Positions 28,810 through 37,492 of a DNA stretch of 64,000 bases are shown piece after piece. The first letter of the stretch is position 1; every line of letters starts with the position of its first letter. The notes under the pieces are model-generated. The model was not told the DNA's origin. It did not search any database and saw only the letters and a list, made by a program, of their open reading frames with translations. Origin of the DNA: Rhodanobacter denitrificans (GTDB lineage: Bacteria; Pseudomonadota; Gammaproteobacteria; Xanthomonadales; Rhodanobacteraceae). A program made the translations under genes and the position numbers. The stretch covers positions 1 to 64,000 of the forward strand of contig QFPO01000005.1 of assembly GCA_003241385.1 (NCBI GenBank), in the 5' to 3' direction.

Positions 28810-29323
28810 CGCCGGCGCGCTCGCGCTGCTGCTGGCCGGCTGCGCGCTCGTGCACGAGCAGGCGCCCGGCGAGCTGGTCGTGCGCGGCGCCCGGTTCGTG
28901 CCGGCGTTCGAGGGCGCGACGCTGGAGTTGGCGCTAGACTGCCGCCTCAGCGGTCCGATGAGCGATGCGCTCGACCGCGGCATCCCGCTGACGTTCAAGA
29001 TCGACGTGCAGGTCAACGCGACGCCGATCCGGCGCCGCATCGAGCTGCGCTATTTTCCGCTGTCGCGCCGCTATTTGCTGCGCGACCCGGACAGCGGCCG
29101 CGTGCTGCGCAGCTACGCCGCTTCGGCGGCCCTGCTCGACGGACTGCGCGTGCTGCATTTGCCGCTCGACGGCGATTCGCCACGCCAGACGGCCGGGCGT
29201 GCGCGTGTACGGGTCGGCCTGGAGCGCTCGGCGCTGCCGGGCCCGCTGCGACTGCCGGCGCTGTTCGAGCCGGCCTGGCATCTGCGTTCGGCGGAGTACG
29301 CATGGCCTATCGGCGCTGGCTGA
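28784..29323 (+). CDS. DUF4390 lipoprotein-like protein
   Basis: 179 residues beginning with a signal ending in a lipobox-like LLLAGC (Cys20), so probably a lipoprotein. The remainder matches the DUF4390 pattern: alternating strands with LSGPMSDALDRGIPLTFKI and a WHLRS-W segment near the end. Its function is unknown, but it is almost always placed between rsmB and an NtrY-type kinase gene. Its start lies 26 bases inside rsmB, and its 3' end overlaps the kinase gene by 22 bases. The three genes are very likely one transcript with coupled translation. Confidence 0.85.
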   Translation: MRSWKRLASAGALALLLAGCALVHEQAPGELVVRGARFVPAFEGATLELALDCRLSGPMSDALDRGIPLTFKIDVQVNATPIRRRIELRYFPLSRRYLLRDPDSGRVLRSYAASAALLDGLRVLHLPLDGDSPRQTAGRARVRVGLERSALPGPLRLPALFEPAWHLRSAEYAWPIGAG

Positions 29324-31458
29324 TTCTGTTCTGGCGCCGCCTGCTGCCGGCCGTCGCGGTGCTGGCGCTGCTGCTCGCGTCGCTGAAGCTGGCCGAGGAG
29401 GCGACCGGCGGCAATGCCGCGCTGGCGCGCCAGTATCCGTGGGTGCTCGGCGGCGCCTTGCTCGCGCTGGCGGCACTGGCGGCCGCGATCGGCTACCGGT
29501 TGTGGCGCCTGCGCGCCGACCTGGCGCGCGAGGCGCCGGCCGCGCGGCTGACCCGCCGGCTGCTGATCATGCTGGTGCTGCTCGCGGTGCCGCCGGTGGT
29601 GGTGGTCTACGGCTTCGCGCTGCGCTTCCTCAACGCGACCGTCGATACCTGGTTCAACCTGCCGCTAGAGCGTTCGCTCGACGATGCGCTCGAGATCGCG
29701 CGCATCGTCATCGACGAGCGCATGCAGAGTGCCGAGCTCGACACCAGCCTGGTCGCGCGCGATCTGGAGGGCGTGTCCGAAGGCGAGCTGCAGGGTCTGG
29801 TCGACACCGCGATCGACCGCCTCGACGCGCTGGAGCTGACCGTGTTCGGCAGCGACCGCCGGATCCTGGCGACCGCCAGCTCCGATCCGCGCTTCCTCGA
29901 TCCGCCGCTGCCGGATGCGGCTCTGCTGCTGCGGCTGTCGGCCGAGGGCCGCTATGCCGCGTCCGAGCCGCTCGGCGATCTGCTCGCGATCCGTGTCGTG
30001 CTGCGCGTCGGCGGTACGCGTCCCGGCAACGAGCGGCTGCTGCAGGCGCTGTTCGCGCTGCCCGAGCGCCTGCAGCCGCTGACGCGCAGCGTCGAGACCG
30101 CGACGTTCCAGTACCAGCAGCTGAAGTTCCTGCGCGGCTCGCTGAAGCTGACCTTCGCGCTGATCCTGAGCTTCGTGCTGCTGCTGTCGGTGCTGTTCGC
30201 GGTGCTGGCCGCGTTCGGCGTCGCGCGCCGCCTGGTCGCACCGGTCGGTCGTCTCGTCGCGGCGACGCGCGCGGTCGGCGCTGGCCGCTACGACACGCCG
30301 CTGCCGCCGGCCAGCAACGACGAGCTCGGCTTCCTGGTCCGGTCGTTCGCGCAGATGACGCGCGACCTCGAACTGGCCGGCGCGCACGCGCGCAGCAGCG
30401 CGCAGGAGACCGAACAGCAGCGCGGCTGGCTCGAGGCGGTGCTCGAGCGCCTGTCCGCCGGCGTGCTCGGCTTCGATCGCGACGGTGCGCTGCGCATCGC
30501 CAACCACGCCGCCGAGACGATTCTCGGCGTCAACCTGTCGCGCGCCAACGGTCGCTCGCTGGCCGAGATCCGCCGCCAGTGGCCGCAGCTGGCCGACTTC
30601 ATCGAACCGCTGGCGCGGCATTTGCGCGAGCGTCTGCGCGAATGGCGCGAGGAACTGGTCATCGAAACCGAGAGCGGCCGCCGCGTGCTGATGCTGCGCG
30701 GCGCGGCGCTGCCGGGCGACGCCGGCTTCGTCGCGGTCTTCGACGACCTGACCGTGCTCAACCGTGCCGAGCGCGATGCCGCCTGGGGCGAGGTCGCGCG
30801 GCGTCTCGCGCACGAGGTCAAGAATCCGCTGACGCCGATCCAGCTCGCCGCCGAGCGGCTGCGCCGGCGCTTCCTCGGCCGCATGCCCGCCGACGACGCC
30901 GAGCTGCTCGACCGCGCGACGCATACGATCGTCAGCCAGGTCGAGGCGCTCAAGACGATGGTCAACGCGTTCGGCGACTACGCGCGGCCGCCGCAGCTGT
31001 CGACGCAGCCGATCGCGCTGCATGCCCTGCTCGACGAGGTGCTCGACCTCTACGCGAACGACCAGCGCATCGCGCTGACGCGCGATCTCGCCGAGGGCGA
31101 GCCGCTGGTGCGCGCCGATGCGGTGCGACTGCGGCAGGCTCTGCACAACTTGCTCAAGAACGCGCTGGAAGCGGTCGGCGAGGAGATCAAGCCGCAAATC
31201 CAGGTCGCCACGCGTACGCTGCACGCCGACGGCAGCGACTGGGTCGACCTGGTGGTCGCCGACAACGGCCCCGGCCTGCCGGCCGATTTCGGCGAACGCT
31301 GGTTCGAGCCGTACACGACCAGCAAGGAAAAAGGCACCGGCCTAGGCCTCGCCGTCGTCAAGAAGATCGCCGAGGAACACGGCGGCAGCGTGCGCGCCGC
31401 CAATCGCGAACGCGGCGGCGCGGAGTTCGTGCTGCGTCTGCCGCTCGAGGCGCTCTGA
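29302..31458 (+). CDS. NtrY-like membrane sensor histidine kinase
   Basis: 718 residues. Three N-terminal hydrophobic helices (about 12-30, 48-66, 85-110), an extracytoplasmic sensor region, another helix (about 288-310), HAMP (about 310-365), PAS (about 375-480), HisKA with phospho-acceptor H504 in LAHEVKNPLTP, and HATPase with DNGPGLP and KGTGLGLAVVKKI. This is the architecture of NtrY. NtrY usually works with the sigma54 activator NtrX encoded directly downstream; here the next gene is on the other strand and no ntrX lies within the window. Signal and output are therefore unknown. Confidence 0.92.
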   Translation: MAYRRWLILFWRRLLPAVAVLALLLASLKLAEEATGGNAALARQYPWVLGGALLALAALAAAIGYRLWRLRADLAREAPAARLTRRLLIMLVLLAVPPVVVVYGFALRFLNATVDTWFNLPLERSLDDALEIARIVIDERMQSAELDTSLVARDLEGVSEGELQGLVDTAIDRLDALELTVFGSDRRILATASSDPRFLDPPLPDAALLLRLSAEGRYAASEPLGDLLAIRVVLRVGGTRPGNERLLQALFALPERLQPLTRSVETATFQYQQLKFLRGSLKLTFALILSFVLLLSVLFAVLAAFGVARRLVAPVGRLVAATRAVGAGRYDTPLPPASNDELGFLVRSFAQMTRDLELAGAHARSSAQETEQQRGWLEAVLERLSAGVLGFDRDGALRIANHAAETILGVNLSRANGRSLAEIRRQWPQLADFIEPLARHLRERLREWREELVIETESGRRVLMLRGAALPGDAGFVAVFDDLTVLNRAERDAAWGEVARRLAHEVKNPLTPIQLAAERLRRRFLGRMPADDAELLDRATHTIVSQVEALKTMVNAFGDYARPPQLSTQPIALHALLDEVLDLYANDQRIALTRDLAEGEPLVRADAVRLRQALHNLLKNALEAVGEEIKPQIQVATRTLHADGSDWVDLVVADNGPGLPADFGERWFEPYTTSKEKGTGLGLAVVKKIAEEHGGSVRAANRERGGAEFVLRLPLEAL

Positions 31459-31482
31459 GGGCTTCGGGGGACGCGCCTGCTG

Positions 31483-31522
31483 CGGGCCGGTCGGTCTCGA
31501 TCGTTCGAGCCGGACCGGCCCG
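31483..31522. terminator. Stem-loop between convergent genes
   Basis: CGGGCCGGTC (31483-31492) pairs with GACCGGCCCG (31513-31522). The inner CTCGA/TCGAG also pairs, giving a long imperfect hairpin 24 bases after the kinase stop. There is no T tract on either strand, so it may simply stabilise 3' ends. The rest of 31459-31672 shows nothing else. Confidence 0.45.
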
Positions 31523-31672
31523 CGTTCGGTCGCGAGGCGGCGTTGCGTTCCGGTGCACCTGCTCGCGCTCGCACACGCCGCGACGAGGCGTCCGCGCGCC
31601 GAGCGGCGGGCGATCCGCTCCCGGATCACCCGGCCGGTTCGCGCCGCCGCGGCCCGCCCCGACGAAACCCGC

Positions 31673-34153
31673 TCAGTTCGCGCCGCGCAGGACCGCCACC
31701 GGCGGTGTCCGTGCGATCCGCCGCGTGCCGGCCAGGCCGGCCAGCATGACCAGTATGGTCGAGGCGATCGCGATCGCGCCGAGCGTGCCGAGTGGCGGCC
31801 AGTAGTCGGGCAGGCGGAACACGGTGCGCGCCAGCGCGATGCCGGTGGCCGCGGCGCCGCCGGCCGCGACGACGCCGGCGAGCAGGCCGAGCGTCGCGAA
31901 CTCGCCGAGCACGGCCGCGTTGAGCTGGCCGCTGTTGGCGCCGAGCGTGCGCAGCAGCGCGATCTCGAACCGGCGCTCGTCGGCGGTCGCCGCGAGCGCG
32001 GCCAGCAGCACCAGCAGGCCGGCGATCAGACTGAAGCCGAGCACCCAGGTCACCGCCGATGAGACCCGCTCGATGATGTCGCGGACGCGGTCGAGGATCG
32101 CATTGATGTCGACCAGCGAGACGTTCGGCAGCGCGCGCGACAGCTCGGCCAGGCCGGCCGAACCCGGCGGCAGATGGAAGCTCGCGATGAAGCTGTGCGG
32201 CAGCGCCTCGCCGTGCGCCGGATCGAGCATCATGAAGAAGTTGACGCGGAACGAATCCCAGTCGACCTCGCGCACGCTCGACACCGTCGCGGTGACCTCC
32301 TGGTCGCCGATGCGCAGCGTCATGGTGTCGCCGAGCGCGAGCTTGAACATCTCGAACCAGCTCTGATCGACCGACAGCTGCGGCGACGCGTCGTCGCTGC
32401 CGTGCCAGCTGCCCTGCACGACGCGGTTGGACGGCGGCACCTGGGCGCTCCAGGACACGCGGACCTCGCCTTCGATCCAGTTGCCGGCGCGCTCGTCGGC
32501 GTAGTCGGCCGCGCGCGGCGGCTTGCCGTTGATCGCGACCAGCTTGCCGGCCGCGAGCGGCAGCAGACTCAGGTTGCGCGCGCCGAGCGTGTCCAGGCGC
32601 GCCTCGAAGGCCTGACGCTGGTCCGGCTGCACGTTGAGCACGAAGTAGTTCGGCGTATCGGTCGGCAGGTCGGCGCGCCAGCGCTCGAGCAGCGACGGGC
32701 CGATCACCGCGAGCAGATCGAGCGCGGTCAGGCTCAGCGCGAGCGCGCCGACCTGGATCAGCGTCAGCGCGCGCCGCCGCACCAGATTGGCCAGGCCGAA
32801 GCGCAACGCGCCGGGCAGGCGGCGGCCGCCGGCGCGCAGCAGCTTGAGCAGCAGCAGGCTGACCGCCAGCGTCGCGAGCGCGACGCCGAGCAGGCCGCCG
32901 CCGAGCACGCCGGCCAGGCGGCCCGATCCGCTCTCGATCAGGATCAGCAATGCGCCGACCGCGAACGGCAGCAAGTACAGCGCGTCGAAGCGGCGGATCC
33001 GCGTGTCGAGGTCGCGCCGGAACACGCGCATCGGCTCGACGTCGCGCAGGCGCAGCAGCGGCGGCAGCGCGAAGCCGAACAGCACGGCCAGGCCGATCAG
33101 GAACGCCGACAGCGACGGTCCCCACGGCAGCGCCGGCACGGCGCCGGGCAGCAGCTCGCGCGCGAACGCGAAAGCCGCCTCCTGCAGGCCGAGGCCGAGC
33201 GCCGCGCCGATCAGACAGGCCGGCACCGCGAGCAGGGCCAGCTCCAGCGTCAGCGCCAGCACGATCTCGCTGCGGCTGGCGCCGAGGCAGCGCAGCAGGG
33301 CGACCTCCTCGGTCTTGCGCCGCGCGAAGCGCTGCGCGGCCAGCGCGACCGCGATGCCGGCGAGCAGGGCGGCGAGCAGGGCCGCCAGCCGCAGAAAGCT
33401 CTCGCCGCGCTCGAACGCGGTGCGCAGGTTCTGCTGTGCATCCTCGACGCTGGTCAGGCGCGCCGCCGGCGGCAGGTGCTCGCGGGCCCAGGCCGCATAG
33501 CGCTCGACCGCCGGCGCGTCGCCGGCGACCAGCAGCCGGTAGCTGGCGCGGCTGCCGGGGCCGAGCAGGCCGGCCGCATCGGCATCGGCCAGGCTCATCA
33601 GCACGGTCGGCGCGAACTGGAACACCGAGCCGCCGGGCGCGTTGACGATCTCGCCGGCGATCGCGAGGTCGCGGCCGCCGATCTGCAGGCGCTCGCCGAC
33701 GCTGCGGCCGAGGCCGACCAGCACGGCGCGGTCGGCGTAGACCTCGCCGGGCGCCGGCGCGGCGGCCTCGCGCGCGCTGCCGTCGGCGCTGCGCACGCTG
33801 AGCGCGCCGCGCAGCGGGAATGCCGGATCGACCGCGCGGATCTCGGTGAACTGGCTGGCCTCGCCGGAGAAGACGACGCTCGAGAACTCGACGATGCGGT
33901 TGGTCGCCAGGCCGTTGCGGCGCGCCTCCTCGACGAAGTCCTCGGGCAGGGCGCTGCGTCGTGCGCTGACGCCGAGGTCGCCGCCGAGCAGCTCGGCGGC
34001 CGAGGCGACGATCGCGCGCTCGACGCGTGCCGCCAGCGTGCCGACCGCGGCCAGTGCCGCGACCGCCAGCACCAGGGCCGCGGCCAGCGTGGCCAGTTCG
34101 CCGTGACGGAATTCGCGGCGCAGGCTGCGCGCGGCGAACGCGACCGGCTTCAT
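31673..34153 (-). CDS. YbbP-type FtsX-like ABC transporter permease
   Basis: 826 residues with the ten-helix layout of the YbbP/LolE-related MacB superfamily. One N-terminal helix (about 20-40) precedes a large periplasmic domain (about 45-250), then helices, a second periplasmic region (about 490-680) and three C-terminal helices. Both FtsX-like repeats are present. The partner ATPase gene lies upstream with a 4-base overlap. In E. coli the ybbA-ybbP genes are likewise divergent from tesA. The substrate is not established; mechanotransmission or lipid/lipoprotein handling is the family theme. Confidence 0.92.
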   Translation of the reverse strand: MKPVAFAARSLRREFRHGELATLAAALVLAVAALAAVGTLAARVERAIVASAAELLGGDLGVSARRSALPEDFVEEARRNGLATNRIVEFSSVVFSGEASQFTEIRAVDPAFPLRGALSVRSADGSAREAAAPAPGEVYADRAVLVGLGRSVGERLQIGGRDLAIAGEIVNAPGGSVFQFAPTVLMSLADADAAGLLGPGSRASYRLLVAGDAPAVERYAAWAREHLPPAARLTSVEDAQQNLRTAFERGESFLRLAALLAALLAGIAVALAAQRFARRKTEEVALLRCLGASRSEIVLALTLELALLAVPACLIGAALGLGLQEAAFAFARELLPGAVPALPWGPSLSAFLIGLAVLFGFALPPLLRLRDVEPMRVFRRDLDTRIRRFDALYLLPFAVGALLILIESGSGRLAGVLGGGLLGVALATLAVSLLLLKLLRAGGRRLPGALRFGLANLVRRRALTLIQVGALALSLTALDLLAVIGPSLLERWRADLPTDTPNYFVLNVQPDQRQAFEARLDTLGARNLSLLPLAAGKLVAINGKPPRAADYADERAGNWIEGEVRVSWSAQVPPSNRVVQGSWHGSDDASPQLSVDQSWFEMFKLALGDTMTLRIGDQEVTATVSSVREVDWDSFRVNFFMMLDPAHGEALPHSFIASFHLPPGSAGLAELSRALPNVSLVDINAILDRVRDIIERVSSAVTWVLGFSLIAGLLVLLAALAATADERRFEIALLRTLGANSGQLNAAVLGEFATLGLLAGVVAAGGAAATGIALARTVFRLPDYWPPLGTLGAIAIASTILVMLAGLAGTRRIARTPPVAVLRGAN

Positions 34154-34839
34154 GCCGCGTCCTCGATCAGGCGCCCGTCGCGCATGTGCACGGTACGCGC
34201 GCAGCGCGCGGCGAGCTTGGGATCGTGCGTGACCAGGACCAGCGTCGTGGCATGCTCGCGGTTCATCGCGAACAGCAGATCGGTGATCGCCACGCCGGTG
34301 CGCTGGTCGAGGTTGCCGGTCGGCTCGTCGGCGAACAGCAGGGCCGGGCCGTGCACGAACGCGCGCGCCAGCGCGACGCGCTGCTGTTCGCCGCCGGAGA
34401 GCTGGTGCGGATAGTGGTGCAGGCGCTTGCCGAGGCCGACGTCGCCGAGGGCCTGCTGCGCGCGCTCGCGCGCGTCGTCGCGGCCCTCGAGCTCCAGCGG
34501 CAGCATGACGTTCTCCTCCGCGCTCAGCGCCGGCAGCAGGTGGAACGACTGGAACACGAAGCCGACCAGCCGGCGCCGCAGCCGCGCGCGCGCCTCCTCG
34601 TCGAGCGTGTCGAGCCGCTGGCCGTCCAGCGTGACCGCGCCGCCGGTCGGCCGGTCCAGACCGGCCAGCAGGCCGAGCAGGGTGGTCTTGCCGGAGCCGG
34701 ACGCGCCGACGATCGCGAGGCTGGCGCCGCGCGCGACCGACAGGCTGACCTCGTCGAGAATCGTCAGGCGCCCGTCGGGGCCGTCGACGGCTTTGCTAAG
34801 CTTCCGGGCACTCAGGACGGTTTCGGAATCGAGGGTCAT
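34150..34839 (-). CDS. YbbA-type ABC transporter ATP-binding protein
   Basis: 229 residues of the LolD/MacB-like ATPase class. Walker A is GASGSGKT (45-52), the signature is LSGGEQQR, and Walker B runs into FADEPTGNLD. It energises the YbbP permease encoded directly downstream (4-base overlap). Its start codon lies on the same CATG tetranucleotide as the tesA start on the opposite strand (34837-34840), so neither gene has a non-coding promoter region. Confidence 0.94.
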   Translation of the reverse strand: MTLDSETVLSARKLSKAVDGPDGRLTILDEVSLSVARGASLAIVGASGSGKTTLLGLLAGLDRPTGGAVTLDGQRLDTLDEEARARLRRRLVGFVFQSFHLLPALSAEENVMLPLELEGRDDARERAQQALGDVGLGKRLHHYPHQLSGGEQQRVALARAFVHGPALLFADEPTGNLDQRTGVAITDLLFAMNREHATTLVLVTHDPKLAARCARTVHMRDGRLIEDAA

Positions 34840-35467
34840 GCTGCGAGGTTTCCTGTGGGTGATGCTGCTGGTGGGGATCGTGGCGCCGCTGCCGGTGCCG
34901 GCGGCCCCGGTGAGGACGGGGCCGGTGCTGGTGCTCGGCGACTCGTTGTCGGCCGCCTACGGCATTCCGATCGCGGCCGGCTGGGTCAGCCTGCTCGAGG
35001 CGCGCCTGCGTGCCGCGCCGGCGCCGCGCCCGGTCGTCAACGCCTCGATCAGCGGCGAAACCACCGCCGGTGGACTGGCGCGCCTGCCCAGGCTGCTGGC
35101 CGAACACGCGCCGGCGCTGGTCGTCGTCGAACTCGGCGCCAACGATGCGCTGCGCGGCCTGCCGATCGCCGCACCGCGCGAGAACCTGCGCCGCATCGTC
35201 GAGCAGATCCGCGAGTCCGGCGCGCGCGTGCTGCTGCTCGGCATCGAGATTCCGGTCAACTACGGGCCACAGTACCGCGACAGCCTGAGAGCGATGTATC
35301 GTGACTTGGCGGCCGATTTCAACCTGCCATTGGTCCCGTTCCTGCTCGACGGCGTCGCGCTCGACCCGGATCTGATGCAGGCCGACGGCCTGCATCCGAC
35401 CGCCGAGGCGCAGCCGAAGCTGCTCGACAACGTCTGGCCGGCGCTCGAGAAGGCGCTGCAGCCCTGA
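34838..35467 (+). CDS. tesA: Arylesterase / acyl-CoA thioesterase I (TesA, GDSL family)
   Basis: 209 residues with a signal peptide (about 1-23), so a periplasmic SGNH hydrolase with esterase, thioesterase and lysophospholipase activity in the E. coli homologue. Block I is LGDSLSAAYG with nucleophile S36; block II has a Gly in ISGETTAGG; block III is GANDALRG; block V is DGLHP with the Asp/His pair. The ATG at 34838 gives a complete signal peptide; an in-frame ATG at 34862 would shorten it. It overlaps the divergent ybbA-like start. Confidence 0.93.
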   Translation: MLRGFLWVMLLVGIVAPLPVPAAPVRTGPVLVLGDSLSAAYGIPIAAGWVSLLEARLRAAPAPRPVVNASISGETTAGGLARLPRLLAEHAPALVVVELGANDALRGLPIAAPRENLRRIVEQIRESGARVLLLGIEIPVNYGPQYRDSLRAMYRDLAADFNLPLVPFLLDGVALDPDLMQADGLHPTAEAQPKLLDNVWPALEKALQP

Positions 35468-35474
35468 GCATGCG

Positions 35475-36521
35475 ATGACCGCTCCGGGCCGCACGCTGGC
35501 CGCCGCCTTAACCCGCTTTTCGTACGGGATGATCCTGATGACCGCTGCGACCGTGTCCTCCCCCGACGCCCACGCCGAGGCCGCCGCGACGCGGCCCGTC
35601 CTGGCGATCCACGGCGGCGCCGGCGTGATCCGCTCGACGCTGACGCCCGAGATCGAGGCTTCGGTCAAGGCCGATCTGCGGCGCGCGCTCGATGCCGGCT
35701 ACGGCGTGCTCGAAGCCGGCGGCAGCGCGGTCGATGCGGTCGCGCGTGCGGTCGTCGCGCTCGAGGACTCGCCGCATTTCAACGCCGGCAAGGGCGCGGT
35801 GTTCACGCACGACGGACGCAACGAGCTCGATGCCTCGATCATGGACGGCAGCACACGCCGTGCCGGCGCGATCGCCGGCGTGACGCGCGTGCGCAACCCG
35901 GTGCTGCTGGCGCGCGCGGTCATGGAGCGCTCGCCGCACGTGATGCTGATCGGCGAGGGCGCCGAGGCGTTCGGGCGCAGCATCGAGGGCATCGATTTCG
36001 TCGAGCCGTCCTATTTCCACACCGACGTGCGCTGGCGTCAGCTGCGCGAGGCGATCGAGAAGGAATCCCGGCACGAGCCCTCGGCACAGGGGCGCGCGAT
36101 CCATTACGGCACGGTCGGCGCGGTCGCGCTCGACGCGCGCGGCCGGCTCGCCGCGGCGACCTCGACCGGCGGCATGACCAACAAGCGCTGGGGACGCGTC
36201 GGCGATTCGCCGGTCATCGGCGCCGGCACGTATGCCAATGCGCGCTGCGCGGTATCGGCGACCGGCTGGGGCGAGTTCTTCATCCGTGCTGCGGTCGCGC
36301 ACGACATCTGCGCGCGCGTCGAGTACGGGCGCCAGGCGCTGGCCGACGCCGCGCGCACGGTGATCATGGAGACGATCCCGGCGCTCGGCGGCGACGGCGG
36401 CGTGATCGCGATCGACGCGCAGGGTCAGGTGACGCTGCCGTTCAACACCGACGGCATGTATCGCGGCTGGGTCGACCGCGACGGCGGCCGCCATGTGGCG
36501 ATCCTGGCCGACGCGCGCTGA
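35475..36521 (+). CDS. Exported isoaspartyl peptidase / L-asparaginase (Ntn hydrolase)
   Basis: 348 residues with an N-terminal signal of about 34 residues ending near DAHA. The fold is the plant-type asparaginase. AIHGGAG (45-51) is conserved, and the autocleavage site is Gly212-Thr213 in HYGTVGAVA, which frees Thr213 as the N-terminal nucleophile of the beta chain. TSTGGMTNK and the late GDGGVI loop form the substrate pocket. It hydrolyses isoaspartyl dipeptides and asparagine. Export is a little unusual for the family but is seen in several Gram-negatives. It starts 7 bases after tesA and may share its transcript. Confidence 0.93.
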   Translation: MTAPGRTLAAALTRFSYGMILMTAATVSSPDAHAEAAATRPVLAIHGGAGVIRSTLTPEIEASVKADLRRALDAGYGVLEAGGSAVDAVARAVVALEDSPHFNAGKGAVFTHDGRNELDASIMDGSTRRAGAIAGVTRVRNPVLLARAVMERSPHVMLIGEGAEAFGRSIEGIDFVEPSYFHTDVRWRQLREAIEKESRHEPSAQGRAIHYGTVGAVALDARGRLAAATSTGGMTNKRWGRVGDSPVIGAGTYANARCAVSATGWGEFFIRAAVAHDICARVEYGRQALADAARTVIMETIPALGGDGGVIAIDAQGQVTLPFNTDGMYRGWVDRDGGRHVAILADAR

Positions 36522-36585
36522 TCGCCGGTCGCCCCGCGCGTCCGACGCGCGGCGTGCCCGTAAGCGGGTACGGCCGGTCCTGCGC

Positions 36586-37353
36586 TCAGGCGAAGACCGG
36601 ATCCTCCAGCGGCAGCAGATCCACGCCGCAGACCAGTCCCTCGACCCAGTCGATGAAGCGCTGCACGTTCTCGTGGCCGGCGATCGGCAGACCGTGCTGC
36701 GGCACGATCATGTCGATGTCGAGCTTGCGCGCGCGCCGCGCCCACCAGCGGCAGGCCCGGTTCGACGCCATGTAGCGGCGGTGGAACGCGGCCATCGCCG
36801 GCACGTGCTGGGTGAAATCGGCGATCGGCGCGTACGGTGCGTCGATCATCGAGGCGCCGAGGTCGCCGCTGAACAGGATGCGGCTGATCGGATCGTAGAA
36901 CTGGAAATTGCCGACGCTGTGCAGGAAATGCGCCGGGATCGCCTGCAGCGTCATGTTGCCGATCGGGATATCGGCGCCTTCGTCGGGCAGCAGCAGATAG
37001 CGGTCGGCGCCGGTGTCCTTCTGGTAGTGCGGCACGCTGTGCGGAATGAAGCGGCCCCACAGCCGCGAACAGACCACGCGTGCCGAGGTGTACATCAGCC
37101 AGCGGTCGACCGAGCCGATGATGTCCGGGTCCTGGTGCGAGGCGATGATCCAGTCCAGGTCGCGCGGCTGGACATAGCGCGTCATCGCCAGACTGAGCGG
37201 GGTGTAGAGCAGGGCGCCGCCCGGATCGATCAGCGCCGAGCGGCCGCCGTGCATGACCAGGAACTGGTTCGCCTGCACGCCGTCGTCGCCGCGGACCAGG
37301 TCGTTGAAGGCCACGCAGAGGTGGTCTCCCTTGCGAAACAGTTCGGTTGCCAT
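36586..37353 (-). CDS. Metallo-beta-lactamase fold protein, ODP-like
   Basis: 255 residues. The metal motif is H73-Q-D75-P-D77 (SHQDPDIIGS), the form seen in the oxygen-binding di-iron (ODP) and flavodiiron branch rather than the HxHxDH of hydrolases. Further ligands would be the His in PAHFLHS, the Asp in FSGDLG and the His in PQHGLP. That points to a di-iron redox or oxygen-sensing protein. No flavodoxin or sensor domain is attached. It converges on the isoaspartyl peptidase gene; the 64-base gap contains CCGCGCGTC and GACGCGCGG inverted arms. Confidence 0.85.
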   Translation of the reverse strand: MATELFRKGDHLCVAFNDLVRGDDGVQANQFLVMHGGRSALIDPGGALLYTPLSLAMTRYVQPRDLDWIIASHQDPDIIGSVDRWLMYTSARVVCSRLWGRFIPHSVPHYQKDTGADRYLLLPDEGADIPIGNMTLQAIPAHFLHSVGNFQFYDPISRILFSGDLGASMIDAPYAPIADFTQHVPAMAAFHRRYMASNRACRWWARRARKLDIDMIVPQHGLPIAGHENVQRFIDWVEGLVCGVDLLPLEDPVFA

Positions 37354-37492
37354 CGATCGAGGGGCTCGCAGTCGGCGGAGCGCGCATTCTCCCGGCGCCT
37401 TCGCCGCCCGGACTTGACATGCATCAAGCCCGTCCGCCTGGCGGCGGGGCGGCCGCGGGCCCGCGCATCATGCGCGGACCCGGGCCGTACGC

